From: Cephalotus follicularis
Lineage: Eukaryota > Streptophyta > Magnoliopsida > Oxalidales > Cephalotaceae
NCBI GenBank assembly: GCA_001972305.1
Contig: BDDD01001671.1
Location: 163,788-227,787 of the forward strand
Reading direction: 5' to 3'
DNA length: 64,000 nt
Below, in pieces: positions 21,088-33,526 of the stretch (positions are counted from its first letter, which is position 1; the number at the start of each line of letters is the position of its first letter). The notes beneath the pieces were generated by a model. The model made no database searches. It was not told the DNA's origin and saw nothing but the letters and a program-made list of their open reading frames with translations. Made by a program: the position numbers and the translations under genes.

Positions 21088-23879
21088 ATTGTAACACCCC
21101 CGGACGGTAGGAGTCGTCACAGGGTCATATCATACATAACATAACTTATCTGAGCATAAACATTACTAATCATAACATAACTTAATTAGCCAAAAACGTG
21201 GCGGTCTTATCATATCTGAAACATTAAAAACTTAGCAATTAAGTGTTTCGTGAAATAACTTAAAACATAATTAAGTTCCAAATTTAAAACATAATAACAT
21301 AACCATAAGTATCATTGTTTATGACCACTAAACATGAAACACAACGATCTCACTCCTAGGGATCCAATACATAGGGTGGTCATCACTCAATCACACTTCC
21401 CCCGCTGCTCCTGTAAACCTGCCGCATGCAAAACAAAACGCGGCTGAGCAAACCTCAGTACGGATAAGGCAAATAAAATAGTAAACGATAATTTAGAAAC
21501 AGTAATATTTCAATAAACTTTGTAACAGAAATCTTAAACAGCTAAAACAGTTTAATCATATTCAAATAACAATTTCATATCTTTCGAAACAATTACGGAA
21601 CATTTCAAAACATTATTTTCGATTTACAAATCTTAAATCGCAAGTCATACTGAGTCACATACATATCACATATCATAAATTTTGGCAAGGGAGGCGCTAA
21701 TTCCACATGCCCACTAGAATTGAAGTGTACGGCACTACACTAGTCAATTCTCACATATCATATATCCGATCACACCTCATATCACATATCTGATCACACC
21801 TCAGATCACATAAACTAGAATCGATTCATACGCCTCTATCATACATAGCGGATCCATAAATCCACCTCATGGGATTTGTTCATACACTCAGAGATGTCGT
21901 AGACTAATCACACCGCTACGAAAGTGTCACGTCCCCGTGTCAGGCCCACGACGTGCCTATGGTACGCCCCATAGGTGGGTACAATACTCAGTACTTAATC
22001 ATTTAGAAAACATTGATTTATCAAAATCAATTTAAAACACATAAAATATGCATTCACAAAACATATTCGTAAATCGTTCACCAACGATATCAACTCATTT
22101 ATTTCTACCATAAAAGAGATGATCATAACATACCATAACATATCGCATCATTTCGTATCATATGAATAAAGCCGGAAGCATTTCAAAACCAACTTTATTT
22201 TAGAAACATATCCAAAACCATAAAACATTTCCATGTTCATAAACGAACAAACATTACAAAACTATTTTCAGTTCGAAACATCAGATAGCCAAGGAACAGA
22301 AAATCCGTACCTTATGCGCTCGCAAAGTACTTACGAATAGATGACTTAAACCAAACTTCACTTGAATCACAATCAATCTAAAAACACATTCAAAATCATA
22401 CGTATAAGAGTCTAAAACACACCAGAAATGTTAGACAGACTCATAACAGTGTTTGGTGAAGACTCGGATCGATTCGAGGATCAAACGGATCAAAACAGTT
22501 GAAAACAGTACATTTCTGGGCAAAACAGTCGACTAATACAGGGCACAAGTCGACTGGGGAAGCAAGACAGTCGACTATTCATAAGGTCCAGTCGACTACT
22601 CAAACTAAAGTGCAGGCAGTCGATTGTGTTCATACCTCCAGTCGACTACTCCACCTAAGGCAGTCGACTGTGTTCATGTGGCAGTCGGCTGCTCATCCAA
22701 TCCAGACGACTGTCCACAGAAACAGCCGACTGTTCTGGACGACAAAACAGTTGGAAATTCGACAATTCAATATTGAAAATGGTTCAAATGGTTTCTACAT
22801 TAACCCAGAGACATATGGACATAAACATATGATCATGTATGCCTTTTAGGTGACATAAAAACACAGAAACGACATATAAACAATTGGACAGTGGCTTAGC
22901 CTCCAAGAGGAAACAAGAAGGCATGCATACATGTGTGTCCAGATTCTGTCCCTTATCAATTACAGATGTTATAAACCCAGTTTATGACATAACTATATGT
23001 ATGAAACATGTTGACAATCCTATTAACACAATGACAAGACATTTAGGCAGGAATCAAGACCCAAAGACACCAAGAGCATAAAAACTGAATTTATGACATT
23101 AGAACAAAACCATCACTAGGGGAAACGAATTTACTAACCTGTAATGATGTTAAGGACACAGAAAACACAGCAAGAATACCACGAATTCACTGATCAAACA
23201 ACTGTACAGAAGGAGGACAAGAAAACAAAACAAGGACATGCTTATACATGCTTAACAAACCAAGGAATTCAACTTGAAGACAAAGGAAGATTAAGATTAC
23301 CTCTTCAACTTTGAAGAACGAATCCACAGCAGATTATCACACACTAACAGGCAGAATTCGGCAGTGCACATAACAGAGAAGAGAGACATTCATAATATAA
23401 TGGCAATGTCTCACACAAAAGGAAGAAAAGAGACACAATCTGCCAAAAAGGGAAGAAAGGAGGATTTGTGGGGAATTAGAAAGGAAAAGAATGGATTTGC
23501 CGTGTGATATTGATGAAGGAGAGAGTGACTTCGGGTGAGGAGAGGAAGAAGAATAGGAAGAATAAGAAAAATAGGAAAGAAGGGAAAAGGAAAAGAAAAA
23601 TAAAAGGAAAAATAAAGAAATAATTAAAATAATGAATTAAAAAGGATTTTAGGGATTTTAAAATAAAAGATAAATTGTTTTAACGAAATAAATTTTTTGA
23701 TAAATTAAATCCAAACCCAACATAGCATTACATACCCATAATTAGACTGGTATCAGTCAGCCCAAATCACATAAGCCCAAAACACAGGGCAACCGAACTT
23801 TTAAAATTAAACACAATTAAAAGCCCGAAAACACACACAAAATCCGTAAAATATATTTACGAACGAGCAGGGTATTACA
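21088..23879 (-). mobile_element. Solo LTR 2 in F gag, 2792 bp
   Basis: On the minus strand it starts TGTAATACCCTGCTCG and ends GGGGGTGTTACA. It is flanked by a perfect 5-bp duplication, aagat (21083-21087 and 23880-23884). It has no internal region. It is related to, but clearly distinct from, solo LTR 1, so the two insertions are independent. A CAGTCGACTG palindrome cluster occupies 22525-22740. The LTR start (23640-23879) resembles the fragment at 39534. Confidence 0.93.
22525..22740. repeat. CAGTCGACTG palindrome cluster in solo LTR 2
   Basis: About ten units (CAGTCGACTA, AAGTCGACTGG, GGCAGTCGACTGTGTTCAT, CAGTCGGCTGC, CAGCCGACTG) show the same alternation as in solo LTR 1, at a similar distance from the LTR start (about 1.14-1.35 kb). 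Confidence 0.8.
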
Positions 23880-24795
23880 AAGATGGTGGGATGCTCATGT
23901 AGCTCGACAAGAGAGCTTGGCAGAGGTTACGTGGGAGAAGTTCAAGAAGGAGTTTAGACAGTACTTCTTCCCACCCACTTTCGTTAAAGAGAAGAGAAAA
24001 GAGTTTTTGTATCTACGGCAAGGTAATGGGACTGTATCTCAATACGAGTATCATTTTATGGACTTGTCCCATTTTTCTCCATCCCTGGTAACAGATCAAG
24101 AGGAGCGATATCAGAAGTTTCTTAAGGGCCTTAGACCCGAGATCAGACATATGGTATTCGTTTCTCAGTGGTCGGTGTTTGGCGAATTGGTGGAGTCCAC
24201 CAAGAGAGTAGAGTCGAGCTTGGCAGACCAGAGGATACGTCAAGAGAAAAGTCGAAAGAGATCCGCTCCACCATCCCTGCAGGAAGAGAACCCCTCCAAG
24301 GCTCAAAAATAGTGGGGACCTCAGTTGTCAAGCAACGTCAGAAGAGGAGCTTCTCAGCAGACACAGACGACTCCAGTTACTAGCAGTGTTCAAGGGAGTT
24401 CTTATCAGAGCAACAAGGCGCCTCATTGTGAAGTTTGTGGCAAGCTGCATTCAAGAGAATGCAAGAGGGGAAGTTCTGCATGTTACAGGTGCGGCGAGGA
24501 AGGGCATATAAAAAGAGATTGTCCTCAGCAATCTCTTAGCGAAGCGATGACTCCCATGGCAGCACCAGCAAAGAAGCAGACTCCAAGTAGTGGAACAGCC
24601 AGAGCAAGTCAACAGGTGATAACACCGAGAACAAGTTTCTCGACACCACAGAGTACCACTGCCAGAGCTATTAGTGGCAGACCTCCAAGCAGACCAGGGG
24701 ATGCAGCAAGAGTTTACTCCCTTCTTAGAGGGGCGGATATGACAGCACCATACATGGCACCAGGTAAGATCTTGCGTTTTATGTTTCTCCTTTAG
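23880..24795 (+). pseudogene. gag: Element F gag, block 3: capsid end and zinc knuckle
   Basis: The frame resumes RWWDAHVARQESLAEVTW and continues with FRQYFFPPTF and the capsid motifs MDLSHFSPSL and KGLRPEIRHM. A single TAG at 24310-24312 interrupts it without a change of frame. Then come a His/Cys spacer (HCEVCGKLHSREC) and a complete CCHC zinc knuckle, CYRCGEEGHIKRDC. The frame passes ARVYSLLRGADM, where protease begins in relatives, and stops at 24793-24795 with no protease. Apart from the LTR insertions this gag has only one stop, so it was probably intact at a late stage. Confidence 0.87.
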
Positions 24796-24900
24796 TGGGA
24801 TAAGTTAAGTTATAGTATCTGTTAGTTGAGCATAGTTACAGAGATGATAGAATAGTTTTTCCTAAGGTCTGACTTGAGGAATTTTGAGGACAAAATTTCT

Positions 24901-24914
24901 TAAGGTGGGGAGAA
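24901..24914 (+). promoter_or_regulatory. Polypurine tract of element F
   Basis: TAAGGTGGGGAGAA directly precedes the LTR TGTAACGCC. The block GAGGACAAAATTTC, about 10 bases upstream, is the shared pre-tract motif. Confidence 0.85.
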
Positions 24915-27479
24915 TGTAACGCCCCGTAGCTGTTTTGGAGTCTAATAAAAACTTTTTCTATGGTGTATAATTTTTGTTTTTATGGGCTTTGAACTTATTT
25001 GAGTAAGAGAGAAAAGTTAAGTGTTGACTTTGTTATAAGCCCAAGTGTAAAGTATGATTAGAAATAGTTGGAGGACTTAAGTGCAAAGCTTGTTGAGGAA
25101 GTTTCCAAATCCCAAGGCTTAATGATGGTTTTGTGGAGATTAGCAAAGAGATATTTTCTTTTGAGTTTTCGCCATCCTTTCTTCTAGCTTCAACAAGTTA
25201 GAGAGTTTTAGAGAGAGAGAGTTCTAGTTTTCTTCTTCTTCCCGTTCTTAGCGCCTGGACCAGTGGAAGCCTGAAGCGTTCGACCCCAGCAAGAAGAACG
25301 AGCGGGCAAGGAAAGAAGCAGTCAAGCCAAAGGACGAGAATAGCAGAAAAGAACAGATGTTAGCGTCCAAGGAAGTAGCAAGAACTGTGAGTGGGACATC
25401 CCTTCTATGTTTCTAGTTGTTTCATGATGTTCTTGATAACTCATTCAGTTTTTAATTTTTAGTATAGTGAGAGCTTTCCAACGGGAATTTGTTTCCCTAG
25501 CGTCTTCGTATGTTTTCCTTGACAGAAGGGAGAGAGAGAGTTTCTGAGCACTAGAGCTCAAGTTTCTTCTAAGTGAATTAGTCACTTTCCAGAGAAGGTA
25601 ACGCGTACGTGCTCAACCCCACTCCTTGGCCTACTATTGTCTATGATGGGAAGTTGAGCGAGTCTACCCCCAGGTCCTACCTGGATCTCCTTTGCACTAT
25701 TGACTATGATGGTATTTAGGGTTTAAGTGCAACTGAGCACTATCTACATAGCTCCAACCTCCTCGGCCTACTATTGTCTATGATGGGAAGCCGAGCGAGA
25801 CTGTTCCCAGGTCCTACTTGGATCTCCTTTACACTATTGTCAATGATGGTATTTAGGTTTTGAGTACAGCAGAGCTAAGTTGCTAGAGTAGAGATTAGAG
25901 CCCTTTAGTAAGTCTTCTAGAGGATAAATTTGTCCTCGGTAGTCATGCCTTCAGCTCAGATAAGTAAGTAAAACAAAGAAATAGCAAGCTCAGAGGAGAA
26001 CCGTGGGTTCTCGAAAGATACTGCCAAGCAGGCTTTGGCAAAGATCAGCTCAGCGCCACTATAAGTTGGCAACTATATTTTGTAATCAGCAAAGCAAGCA
26101 TAGCAGAGAAAAGCCAGTTCCCCGCTTAGTTTTTCACCTCGGGTTCTAGCCGAGAAGGACCCTAGCTCTTCTTCAGAACACTTTCTTTCAACAGTTGTAT
26201 TCTTAAGTTTATTTCAGCTTTCATGAACATTCTAGAATCATCTAAGCAGAGAAAAAAGTAAGTTTTTCAAGTACTTTGAGTGTTTCTTTATTGTATGCCA
26301 TGACATATGTTTTGTTTACAGTCTTTTCCCCACTTGGGATAGTTACTCATGCTCATGGTAAGCTTTCTTCAGCGCATTCCTTTATGAATGGATTAGAGGA
26401 TGTTCTGTTCTCAGTCACTTAGTCAGTTGGACTAATCCCCTCACAGAATGTTTTGCAGACCAACCAGTCGGAGGAGATCCTCCAGCTCAGCAGTAGATAG
26501 CTAAACAATGTAATTTTGAGGTCGGCATCATGGAACGTCAGCTCGGGCGTTTAGCATTGCATAGCATTGGGCATTCTTTTGGGTTTCTCTACCTCCCTTT
26601 TTGTAGTAAAGTAGCTGAGAGCTTTTTCTTTTGTATAAGATATGTTATTCTTTTGCCGAGCCAGGGGAGGGAGTGTATGTTTATGCCAAAGGACAGCTAT
26701 GTAATGATTTTATACTTTCAAGAAACTTTATCGATGTTTTGAGTTGGTAGATAAGTTTATCTTGTGATTTCTTGGATATTTCTTGTTTGAGTTTTGTGTT
26801 CTCAGGTCTGACCGGGGAGCTAGAGAGTCCTCGGCTTGTATAATAGAGATGAGCTTAGCGGAGGAGAGTAGTTAAAGGCTAAGGTGGATGCTTTAAGTTT
26901 ATAGAGTTTTACCCGAGGAGGTAGGGTGTCCTCGAGTAAGGTTAGGCCTTTCGGCTATGATGCCGAGAAGGAGTCCTCGGGTAGACGTCAGAGGAGACTA
27001 GTTAGAAGAAGGCCAGGGACGAGTTACAAGTTTTAAGAAATAGTGTTTTAAGTTATGCTGTGCGTTTTGATGTTAGTATAGTTGTGTTTTTGGATGAGCA
27101 GGGGAGATGGGTAGCAGTGGACAAGGTGCATCCTCGGGGTTTGAGCAGACCTTAGAGTTAATGTTTTCACGTGAGGCGTGCGTGCGTCTCTCCTTGGGCA
27201 TTAGGGTCCTTGCGTGTTAGCCCAGGCCCTCTCCCTGGGCATGTTTTGTCCACAGGTTGTTAAGTGAGCGTGTGAGTTTCACATGTGTGCTCTCTTCCGA
27301 GATTTTATGTTAGTTGCACGTTTAGCCCAGGCTTTCTCCTCGGGCATTTTGCGTGATGGGTTCCTGGGGAGTCTTCAGATGGCTCCTCAGGCAGTTTTAG
27401 TTTGAGAGGGTTGTTGGCAAGGAGTGCCATCCCCGACAGCATACGTGTCCCATAGTTAGAGCGGGAACGGGTCTTGACA
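24915..27479 (+). repeat. Element F 3' LTR, 2565 bp
   Basis: It starts TGTAACGCCCC and ends GGGTCTTGACA, and E LTR sequence resumes at 27480 (gtttctct). A short repeat pair inside (around 25618-25735 and 25755-25870) reads like two copies of CCTACTATTGTCTATGATGG about 140 bp apart. I see no gene. Confidence 0.88.
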
Positions 27480-29656
27480 GTTTCTCTATCACACTTGCCC
27501 ATGATGTCCCTGAAAACCTGCCGCACGGAAAACAAAAATGCGGCTGAGCAAACCTCACTACGGATATAGAATAATAAAACAATTTACGAACATCACACTC
27601 AGGTGATCAAAAATTGGATCCCTAATCCTATTCACAGGATATCAAAACAATGAGAGACGCCGTAGACTAATCACACCACTACGGGTAGTGTCATGTTCCC
27701 GTGTCAGGCCTACGACATGCCTATGGTACCCCCATAGGTGGTTTGGTTATATTCTCAGTATCAACAATTTCAAATTAATGACTTTATTAAAAATCATTTC
27801 AAAATATTGATTTACTCCAAAACCAATTCAAAACATATATACGGTGTTTTTCCGAACATATCCGAAATCATTAACATATCCGTATTAATAAAAGTCATCA
27901 TACTTTTATAATCAAAAATCAAACTCATTTAATTCCAGAATAATTAAAAGAGATGATAACAGTAATAATCTGTATTTATTTCACAAAAATCAAAATATGA
28001 AAATCAAAACGAAGAGTTCTTACTTTGCTCATAAAAACATAAATGTGATTTCTTCCAATAAAATCGAAGGAATATGATTAAGAACGAAAAATAAAATCTG
28101 TACTTTATTCACTAAAACAAAACTGAATTTATTTCAATGAAATCTGGAAGATAACCACGAACGAGAAATTACGTACTAAAAGCAAAACTGAATTCATTTC
28201 AATAAGATCGAAGGAAAAATCCAAGAACGAAGAGTAAATCCGTACTTTATTAATGAAAACATAAATATGAAAATCAAAACAAAAAATCGGTACATTATTC
28301 ATATAATAATGTTTAAAACAATGGAGATATCAAGAAACGAAACATACGTACTCACTGAAATTTATTCTCTAACAAAATCAATAGGAGAGTATCAAGGAAA
28401 GAATTATTCGTACCTTATCCACTCAAATCTAAACAATCACAAGAATGAATCAAAAGCACACACGAAATCAATCTAACTCTCACCACAGATGTTTTGGAAC
28501 CCTAAACAGACAAACTCAATTCGAGTTACAACTTAACAGGCGTTGATTACAAAAATTCCAAACGAAAGCATCGACATTTACGTCAAAAGCGTCGACGCTT
28601 AATACATAGCATTGACGCTTAAGACAAAGCGTCGACAAAAGCGCACAACCAAGCATCGAAGAAAACATGAAAACACACGACAAAGGCGTCGACACTCAAA
28701 ACAAAGCGTCGACTGTTCTTGGCTAAAGCTTCGACAGGAAAATGAAAAACAGTCAAAGCTTTAACACATGCAAGGCGATTAAAACAGTTTTTCTATGCAC
28801 AGGCGTCAACCGTTAACACGAAAGAGTCAACGCTTTGGGTTCAAAACATGAAAAACGCGTCGATGATTCAGTTGCAACAGGAACATAAACCCAGTTTTCT
28901 AAACGTGAGTCATAGAACAGTAGTATGTAGACGATTAAAACATGACTTCTATGTTTGAAAATACCAGTATAACATTTCAAATGCATAAACATATTGATTA
29001 CAGGGAGAATATAGCAATGGAAACTTTCAAAACATATTTTCTAAGATTTCATGCTTCAGAACAGTTTTCAATAAAGCTTTGAACAATGTAAACTTATATT
29101 CAACAATAACAGAAATATATTTGATGAAAACAAAACCATTATCATACCTCAAGATGATGAGAAAACAAGGAAGAAAACGATGGCAAAATGGCTGGTTTCT
29201 TTGCTTTGGAAACAATGCAGGAGTGGTGTTTTAAAAGGATGAAAATCATGAGTTTAAATGGAAAAAATGTGTAGATTTAAAAGCTTTCCTTTCATGCAGA
29301 TAACGCAGCAATCACAAATGGAAAAACAAATAATCAAATATGGCAAGAATTCCATATTCCCAACTAAGCCAGAGATCACACCGTCCACACACAAATAAGG
29401 AAATCGATCTAAAGCATCGACGGTAACGACAAAGCGTCGGCGCTTAACCCTTTTCAACTAAAGCATCGACGATAAAGGTATAAGCATCAACGCTTATCTT
29501 CTTTAAACAAAAGCGTCGACGTTTTCACTATTGGAAGAAAAAGAAAGAGTTTTTCAAAAACAATTTTCAAACGGTCCAACGGAACATAACATAAAGCATA
29601 AGACTAAAACTTAACATATGACGATAAACACTAAGGCAACGAGTCAGGATATTACA
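27480..29656 (-). repeat. Element E 5' LTR, main segment
   Basis: On the minus strand it starts TGTAATATCCTG at 29656. It matches the three pieces of the E 3' LTR over their full length. GTCGAC-type palindromes lie at 28565-28870 and 29405-29525, including a perfect AAGCGTCGACGCTT at 28587-28600. I see no gene. Confidence 0.85.
28565..28870. repeat. AAGCGTCGACGCTT palindrome cluster in the E 5' LTR
   Basis: About ten units, including the perfect palindrome at 28587-28600, pair one for one with the units at 12376-12655. They show independent CG-to-TG or CA changes between the two copies. Confidence 0.8.
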
Positions 29657-30133
29657 AAAGCTGAGGTCTGAAATTTGTCAAATGCCATGCCAATGTCAAT
29701 GGAAGGCACTGCAAGGAAATAGCGATGATTGGCACTTGGACACGTAAACTTGTGGGTGTCAAAGCGTGTGTATTTCTGATGATTGTGGGAATTGACTTAT
29801 GCTGGCTCTAATGGCTTGTCATGCTAAAACTGAGATCATATTGAGCTAGTAGGCCAAATCTATGATTGGATCTTACAAGAGCGTGGGGGATTGGATCCCG
29901 AGCTGTGTAAATTGGCATGTGAGCCTACCTATCGTGGGTGTTATGGTTTGTCATGCTAAAGAAGAGGCCATAACATGGTGAGATAGATTCCAATCCTCAC
30001 TAGGAGATTAGATCTCCCGAATTCCACATGGAGGTGTGGGATACGATTAGAATAGTGGGAGGAACCATAAGCATTAAAGACCAAGTGTTATAGTAGTAAC
30101 ATGATAAATGGAATATTAGCTAATAACCTCTAA

Positions 30134-31010
30134 ATGTTTCCTATAGGCTGTGTACACTTTGCACACATGTTTGTCAACGCAGATATTGCTAAAGTCTTGG
30201 AGACTAATAAACTTGATGGGCCAAATTTCCTTGACTGGCACTGCAATCTACGCTTGGTTCTAACATCAATGAAATTGTCTCCAGTGATGATGGAATCACC
30301 CCACCTACTTGGTGACGATCCGTATTTGGAAACTCAGGCCGCTGTTGCTAAGTGGCTTGATGATGAATACCAGGCTAGGGGCCTCACTATTGCTGGTATG
30401 GTGCCGAAGCTACAGCGACAGGACGAGCATATGGAAGGCCTTGGTGCTATACTTCTCCGTCTCAAGGAGTTGTATGGCGCGCAATCTAGGACTGGTAGAT
30501 TCAACCTCTCTCGTCAACTTTTCTGTACAAAGATGGTGGACGGAACTTCGGTCCATGGGCATTGAATGAAGATGATAGATCTTATTGAGCAGTTGGCTCA
30601 ATTAGATTTGACTATGGATAACGATTTCTACATAGATCTCATTTTGTCATCCCTCCCTCGGTCATTCTCGTAGTTTGTTACGAACTTCCATATGAATAAG
30701 GTCGATTGTTCATTGCCTGAGCTGGTGCCTATGCTCAGAATTACGAAGGCGGATCTTGACATTGGTAAGTCAAAATCTGTCGTGATGTTTCTTCCTTCTT
30801 CTTCAAAGACTGCCCAAAATGAGGGTGGGTCTAAAATGAAAGGCAAGGCCAAGAAGTAGAAGAAGAACATAGAGAAAGAAATGCCACTTGGAGTGGTTGG
30901 GGGAATAATCAAGGATAAGCTCGAACAGCTTATGGAGGATAAAGCTTGTTTCTTTTGTGGAAAACAAAGTCATTGAAAAAGGACTGCAAGGAGTTTCTTG
31001 CTTCCACTGC
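30134..31010 (+). pseudogene. gag: Copia element 1 gag
   Basis: From ATG 30167 the protein begins FVNADIAKVLETNKLDGPNF, with LDGPNFLDWHCNLRLVL, the hallmark start of copia gag capsids. The frame stops at 30563-30565 and continues as decayed sequence with further stops (30673, 30857, 30973). A zinc knuckle CFFCGKQSHxKRDC spans about 30950-30990, with a stop inside it. The likely acceptor of a leader intron (cctatag) lies just upstream at 30141-30146. Confidence 0.8.
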
Positions 31011-31059
31011 TGGTGCCTCTTGTTATGGTACCTACATGATTGAGCTTCATGTAGCTTCT

Positions 31060-32210
31060 ACTATTAGTTCTACTTGGGTGTTAGACACTGGTTGTGGTAC
31101 TAATATTTGTAATTCTTGATAGGGTCTAAGAAACGCAAGGCAGCTTAGCATTGAAGAAGCAGTGGACCTACGACTGGGTGATGGATCACGAATCATTACT
31201 AGAGTTGTAGGTGTTTATGATTTACATTTGCCTCCTGGTTTTGTAATCAGTTTGAATCCCTGTTATCTTGTTGAGAACTTAATTCAGAACATTGTTAGTG
31301 TTTCGTACCTATATAAATTGGGCTTGGAGCTTAATTTTTATGTGAATGGTTGTTCTCTTTTGTCTGGTGACAAGATTATTATATGTGATGGGCACATTGA
31401 TAATGGGATTTATGTTTTAAATATTGATCACAAAATGGCATTGTCAATCGAGCAACGAACTAAAAGACAAAGAGAGAATAATGATATTAATCAATCCTAT
31501 ACTTGGCATTGCAAATTGGGTCATCCTAGTGAGGCAAGGATGTCAAAGTTGGTTAAGGATGATCTTTTGGACATCCAAGACTTAGAGTCTTTTCCAACAT
31601 GTGAATCTTGCCTGCTTGGAAAAATGACCAAATCTCCCTTCTCCAGTCAAGGAGAGAGGGCGGTGGATATACAGGTTTAATCCACACCGACGTCTATGGA
31701 CCTATGTCGATCAGTGCGCGAGAGGGATATCTTTACTTCATTACTTTTACAGATGATTTGTCACGGTATGGGTATGTGTTTCAGATGAGACACAAATCAG
31801 ATTCCTTTGAGAGGTTCAAGGAATCTAGGAATGAAGTAGGTAAGCCCATTAAAACACTTTGATCAGATCGAGGGGGCGAATACTTGTCTACTAAATTCCC
31901 GAATTATCTTAGAGATAATTTAGTGGACACCTCTAGGAACACCATATCATAATGGTGTGTCCGAATTTAGAAATAGGACCTTGATTTATATGGTCTGGTC
32001 CATGATGTCTTTTTACAGATCTCCCTTCCTCGTTTTGGGGTTATGCTCCGGAAATAGCTGCATATGTCTTTAATCGGATTCCTTTGAAATCTGTTCCCTC
32101 CACTCCATACCAGGTATTGACAGGGAGGAAACCCAGCCAAAAACATTTGAAAGTGTGGGGTTGTCCAGTGTACTTTAGAAGGTTGGAGCCTAGTAAGCTG
32201 GAGGCATGAT
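31060..32210 (+). pseudogene. pol: Copia element 1 protease and integrase
   Basis: The protease active site is STWVLDTGCGTNICNS. After it come VDLRLGDGSRIITRVVG and a 172-residue open stretch (31162-31680). This holds the GAG-pre-integrase domain with the zinc-binding WHCKLGHPSEARMSKL ... FPTCESCLLGKM. In another frame the integrase core follows: LIHTDVYGPMS, FITFTDDLSRYGYVF and DRGGEYLSTKF, the first and second catalytic aspartates. The region with the catalytic glutamate (about 31930-32000) is frameshifted and hard to read. It is non-functional. Confidence 0.82.
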
Positions 32211-32599
32211 CAAATTGGTGCCGGTTTGTGGGGTATCTCAAAGAAACAATGGGATATTATTTCTACCATCCATGCTAACAAAAGGTGTTTGTTTTGCGTG
32301 ATGCAGTATTCCATGAGAAGGAATTCCTACTCACAGGAACCAGTGAGAGCAAAGTGTAACTCGAGGAGTTGCCATTGGGAGAAACACCACAGAATAGAAA
32401 GGAATTAGAGGCTGGTACCTCTAGAGACACAACTGGAATTAGATTCTAGCATGAGATTGGATCTCATTCAGGCACTCCTATATTGAGGAGATCAGGTAGC
32501 GTTTCAATAGTGCTAGAGAGATATGGTTTTCTCGTTGAAGGCATTGATGAACCCAACATCATTGAGGATGATGAGCCTGCCAGCTATCAGGAAGCAGTG

Positions 32600-33526
32600 C
32601 AAGGCACTGATTCTGAGGCATAGTTAGAAGCTATGAAATCTGAGATGGATTCCATGCACGCTAACCAAGTTTGGAACTTTGTCGAAGCTCCCGAGGGCAT
32701 AGTGCCTATTGGTTACCAGTGGATCTTCAAGAAGAAGATTGGCGCAGATGGAAAGATTGAAACATACAAAGCGCGATTGGTAACGGGAGGGTATAGGCAG
32801 CGACATGGTGTCGATTATACCAAAACTTTCTCACCAATTGTGGTGCTCAAATCTATTCGGATTTTGCTTACTATTGCCGCTCATTATGATTTTGAGATAT
32901 GAAAAATGGATGTCAATATTGCATTCTTGAATGGACATCTTGAAGAGGACATTTATATGTCCCAACCCGAGGGGTTTACATCCAATGAATCTTCGTACAT
33001 GGTGTGAAAGCATCAAATGTCTATTTATGGCCTAAAGCAAGCATGTAGGAGCTGGAACATACGTTTTGTTGAGGCTATCAAGTTTTTTGGCTTCATTAAA
33101 AATGTAGACAAGCCTTGTGTCTACTGGAAACAGGAGACTATGATAGACTCCACTATGAAAGCACAGTATATAGAAGCCTCAGATGCTGCAAAGGAGGGTG
33201 TTTGGATGCGTAAGTTCATAGCTGAACTTGGAGTGGTTCCAAACATTAATCATCCTGTAGTTCTCTACTGTGACAATAATGGGGTTGCTGCACAAGCCAA
33301 GGAGCCTAGGTCTCACCAGTGGTCCAAACATATCCAGCGACATTATCACTTGATCCGTGAGATCATTGTCAGAGGACACATTGTGTTAGAGAGGGTTGCC
33401 TCCGAGGCAAATTTAGCAGACCCACTAACTAAAGCTCTTCGTAGTAATGTATTCGAGCGTCATCGTAGTATGATGGGCTTGAACTATAGGGCTTCATGGC
33501 TTGAGGGCCAAGTGAGAGACTGTTAG
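32600..33526 (+). pseudogene. pol: Copia element 1 RT and RNase H, YVDD deleted
   Basis: RT is recognised by VWNFVEAPEGIVPIGYQWIF, YKARLVTGGYRQRHGVDYTK and MDVNIAFLNGHLEEDIYM, with stops at 32900 and 33005. YGLKQACRSW follows. At about 33135 the sequence jumps from VYWKQ to the start of RNase H (DSTMKAQYIEASDAAKEGVW). The whole catalytic YVDD block is therefore missing. RNase H is well preserved (LYCDNNGVAAQAKEP, KHIQRHYHLIRE, LADPLTKAL). The reading ends with TAG overlapping the LTR start, TGTTAG. Confidence 0.87.

Larger units (their letters stand above)
16989..27479 (+). mobile_element. Element F: gag-only gypsy element split by two solo LTRs
   Basis: Plus strand: truncated 5' LTR (16989-17852), tRNA-Met primer site, gag in three blocks, purine tract, and a complete 3' LTR (24915-27479, 2565 bp). 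The 5' LTR matches the last 860 bp of the 3' LTR closely, including the end GGGAACGGGTC. There is no RT, RNase H or integrase; gag runs almost directly into the 3' end. Two minus-strand solo LTRs interrupt gag. Without them F is about 5.1 kb. Element I (54806-62447) is a pol-containing relative by gag and LTR ends. Confidence 0.85.
7587..29656 (-). mobile_element. Element E: minus-strand gypsy element, internally deleted and repeatedly interrupted
   Basis: Read on the minus strand: 5' LTR (29656-27480 plus 16988-16811), primer site (16808-16798), gag with a remnant of protease and the pol tail (16654-15301), purine tract, then 3' LTR (15258 to 7587, with interruptions). The two LTRs match along long stretches, for example around 8120-8960 and 27600-28440. 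Insertions in it are a solo LTR (9114-12374), a Sirevirus-like unit (13240-15051) and element F (16989-27479). Without them E is about 6.5 kb. The right edge abuts copia sequence at 29657 (aaaag). Confidence 0.8.
29657..33520 (+). mobile_element. Copia element 1, internal region
   Basis: Leader, gag, protease, integrase, RT and RNase H occur in Ty1/copia order, all decayed. The leader (29657-30146) matches that of copia element 2 (about 48235-48722), so both are cut near the same place on the left. It ends at the purine-rich stretch ccaagtgagagac before the LTR TGTTAG. Its own 5' LTR is not in the window; element E is probably inserted in its leader. Confidence 0.82.
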
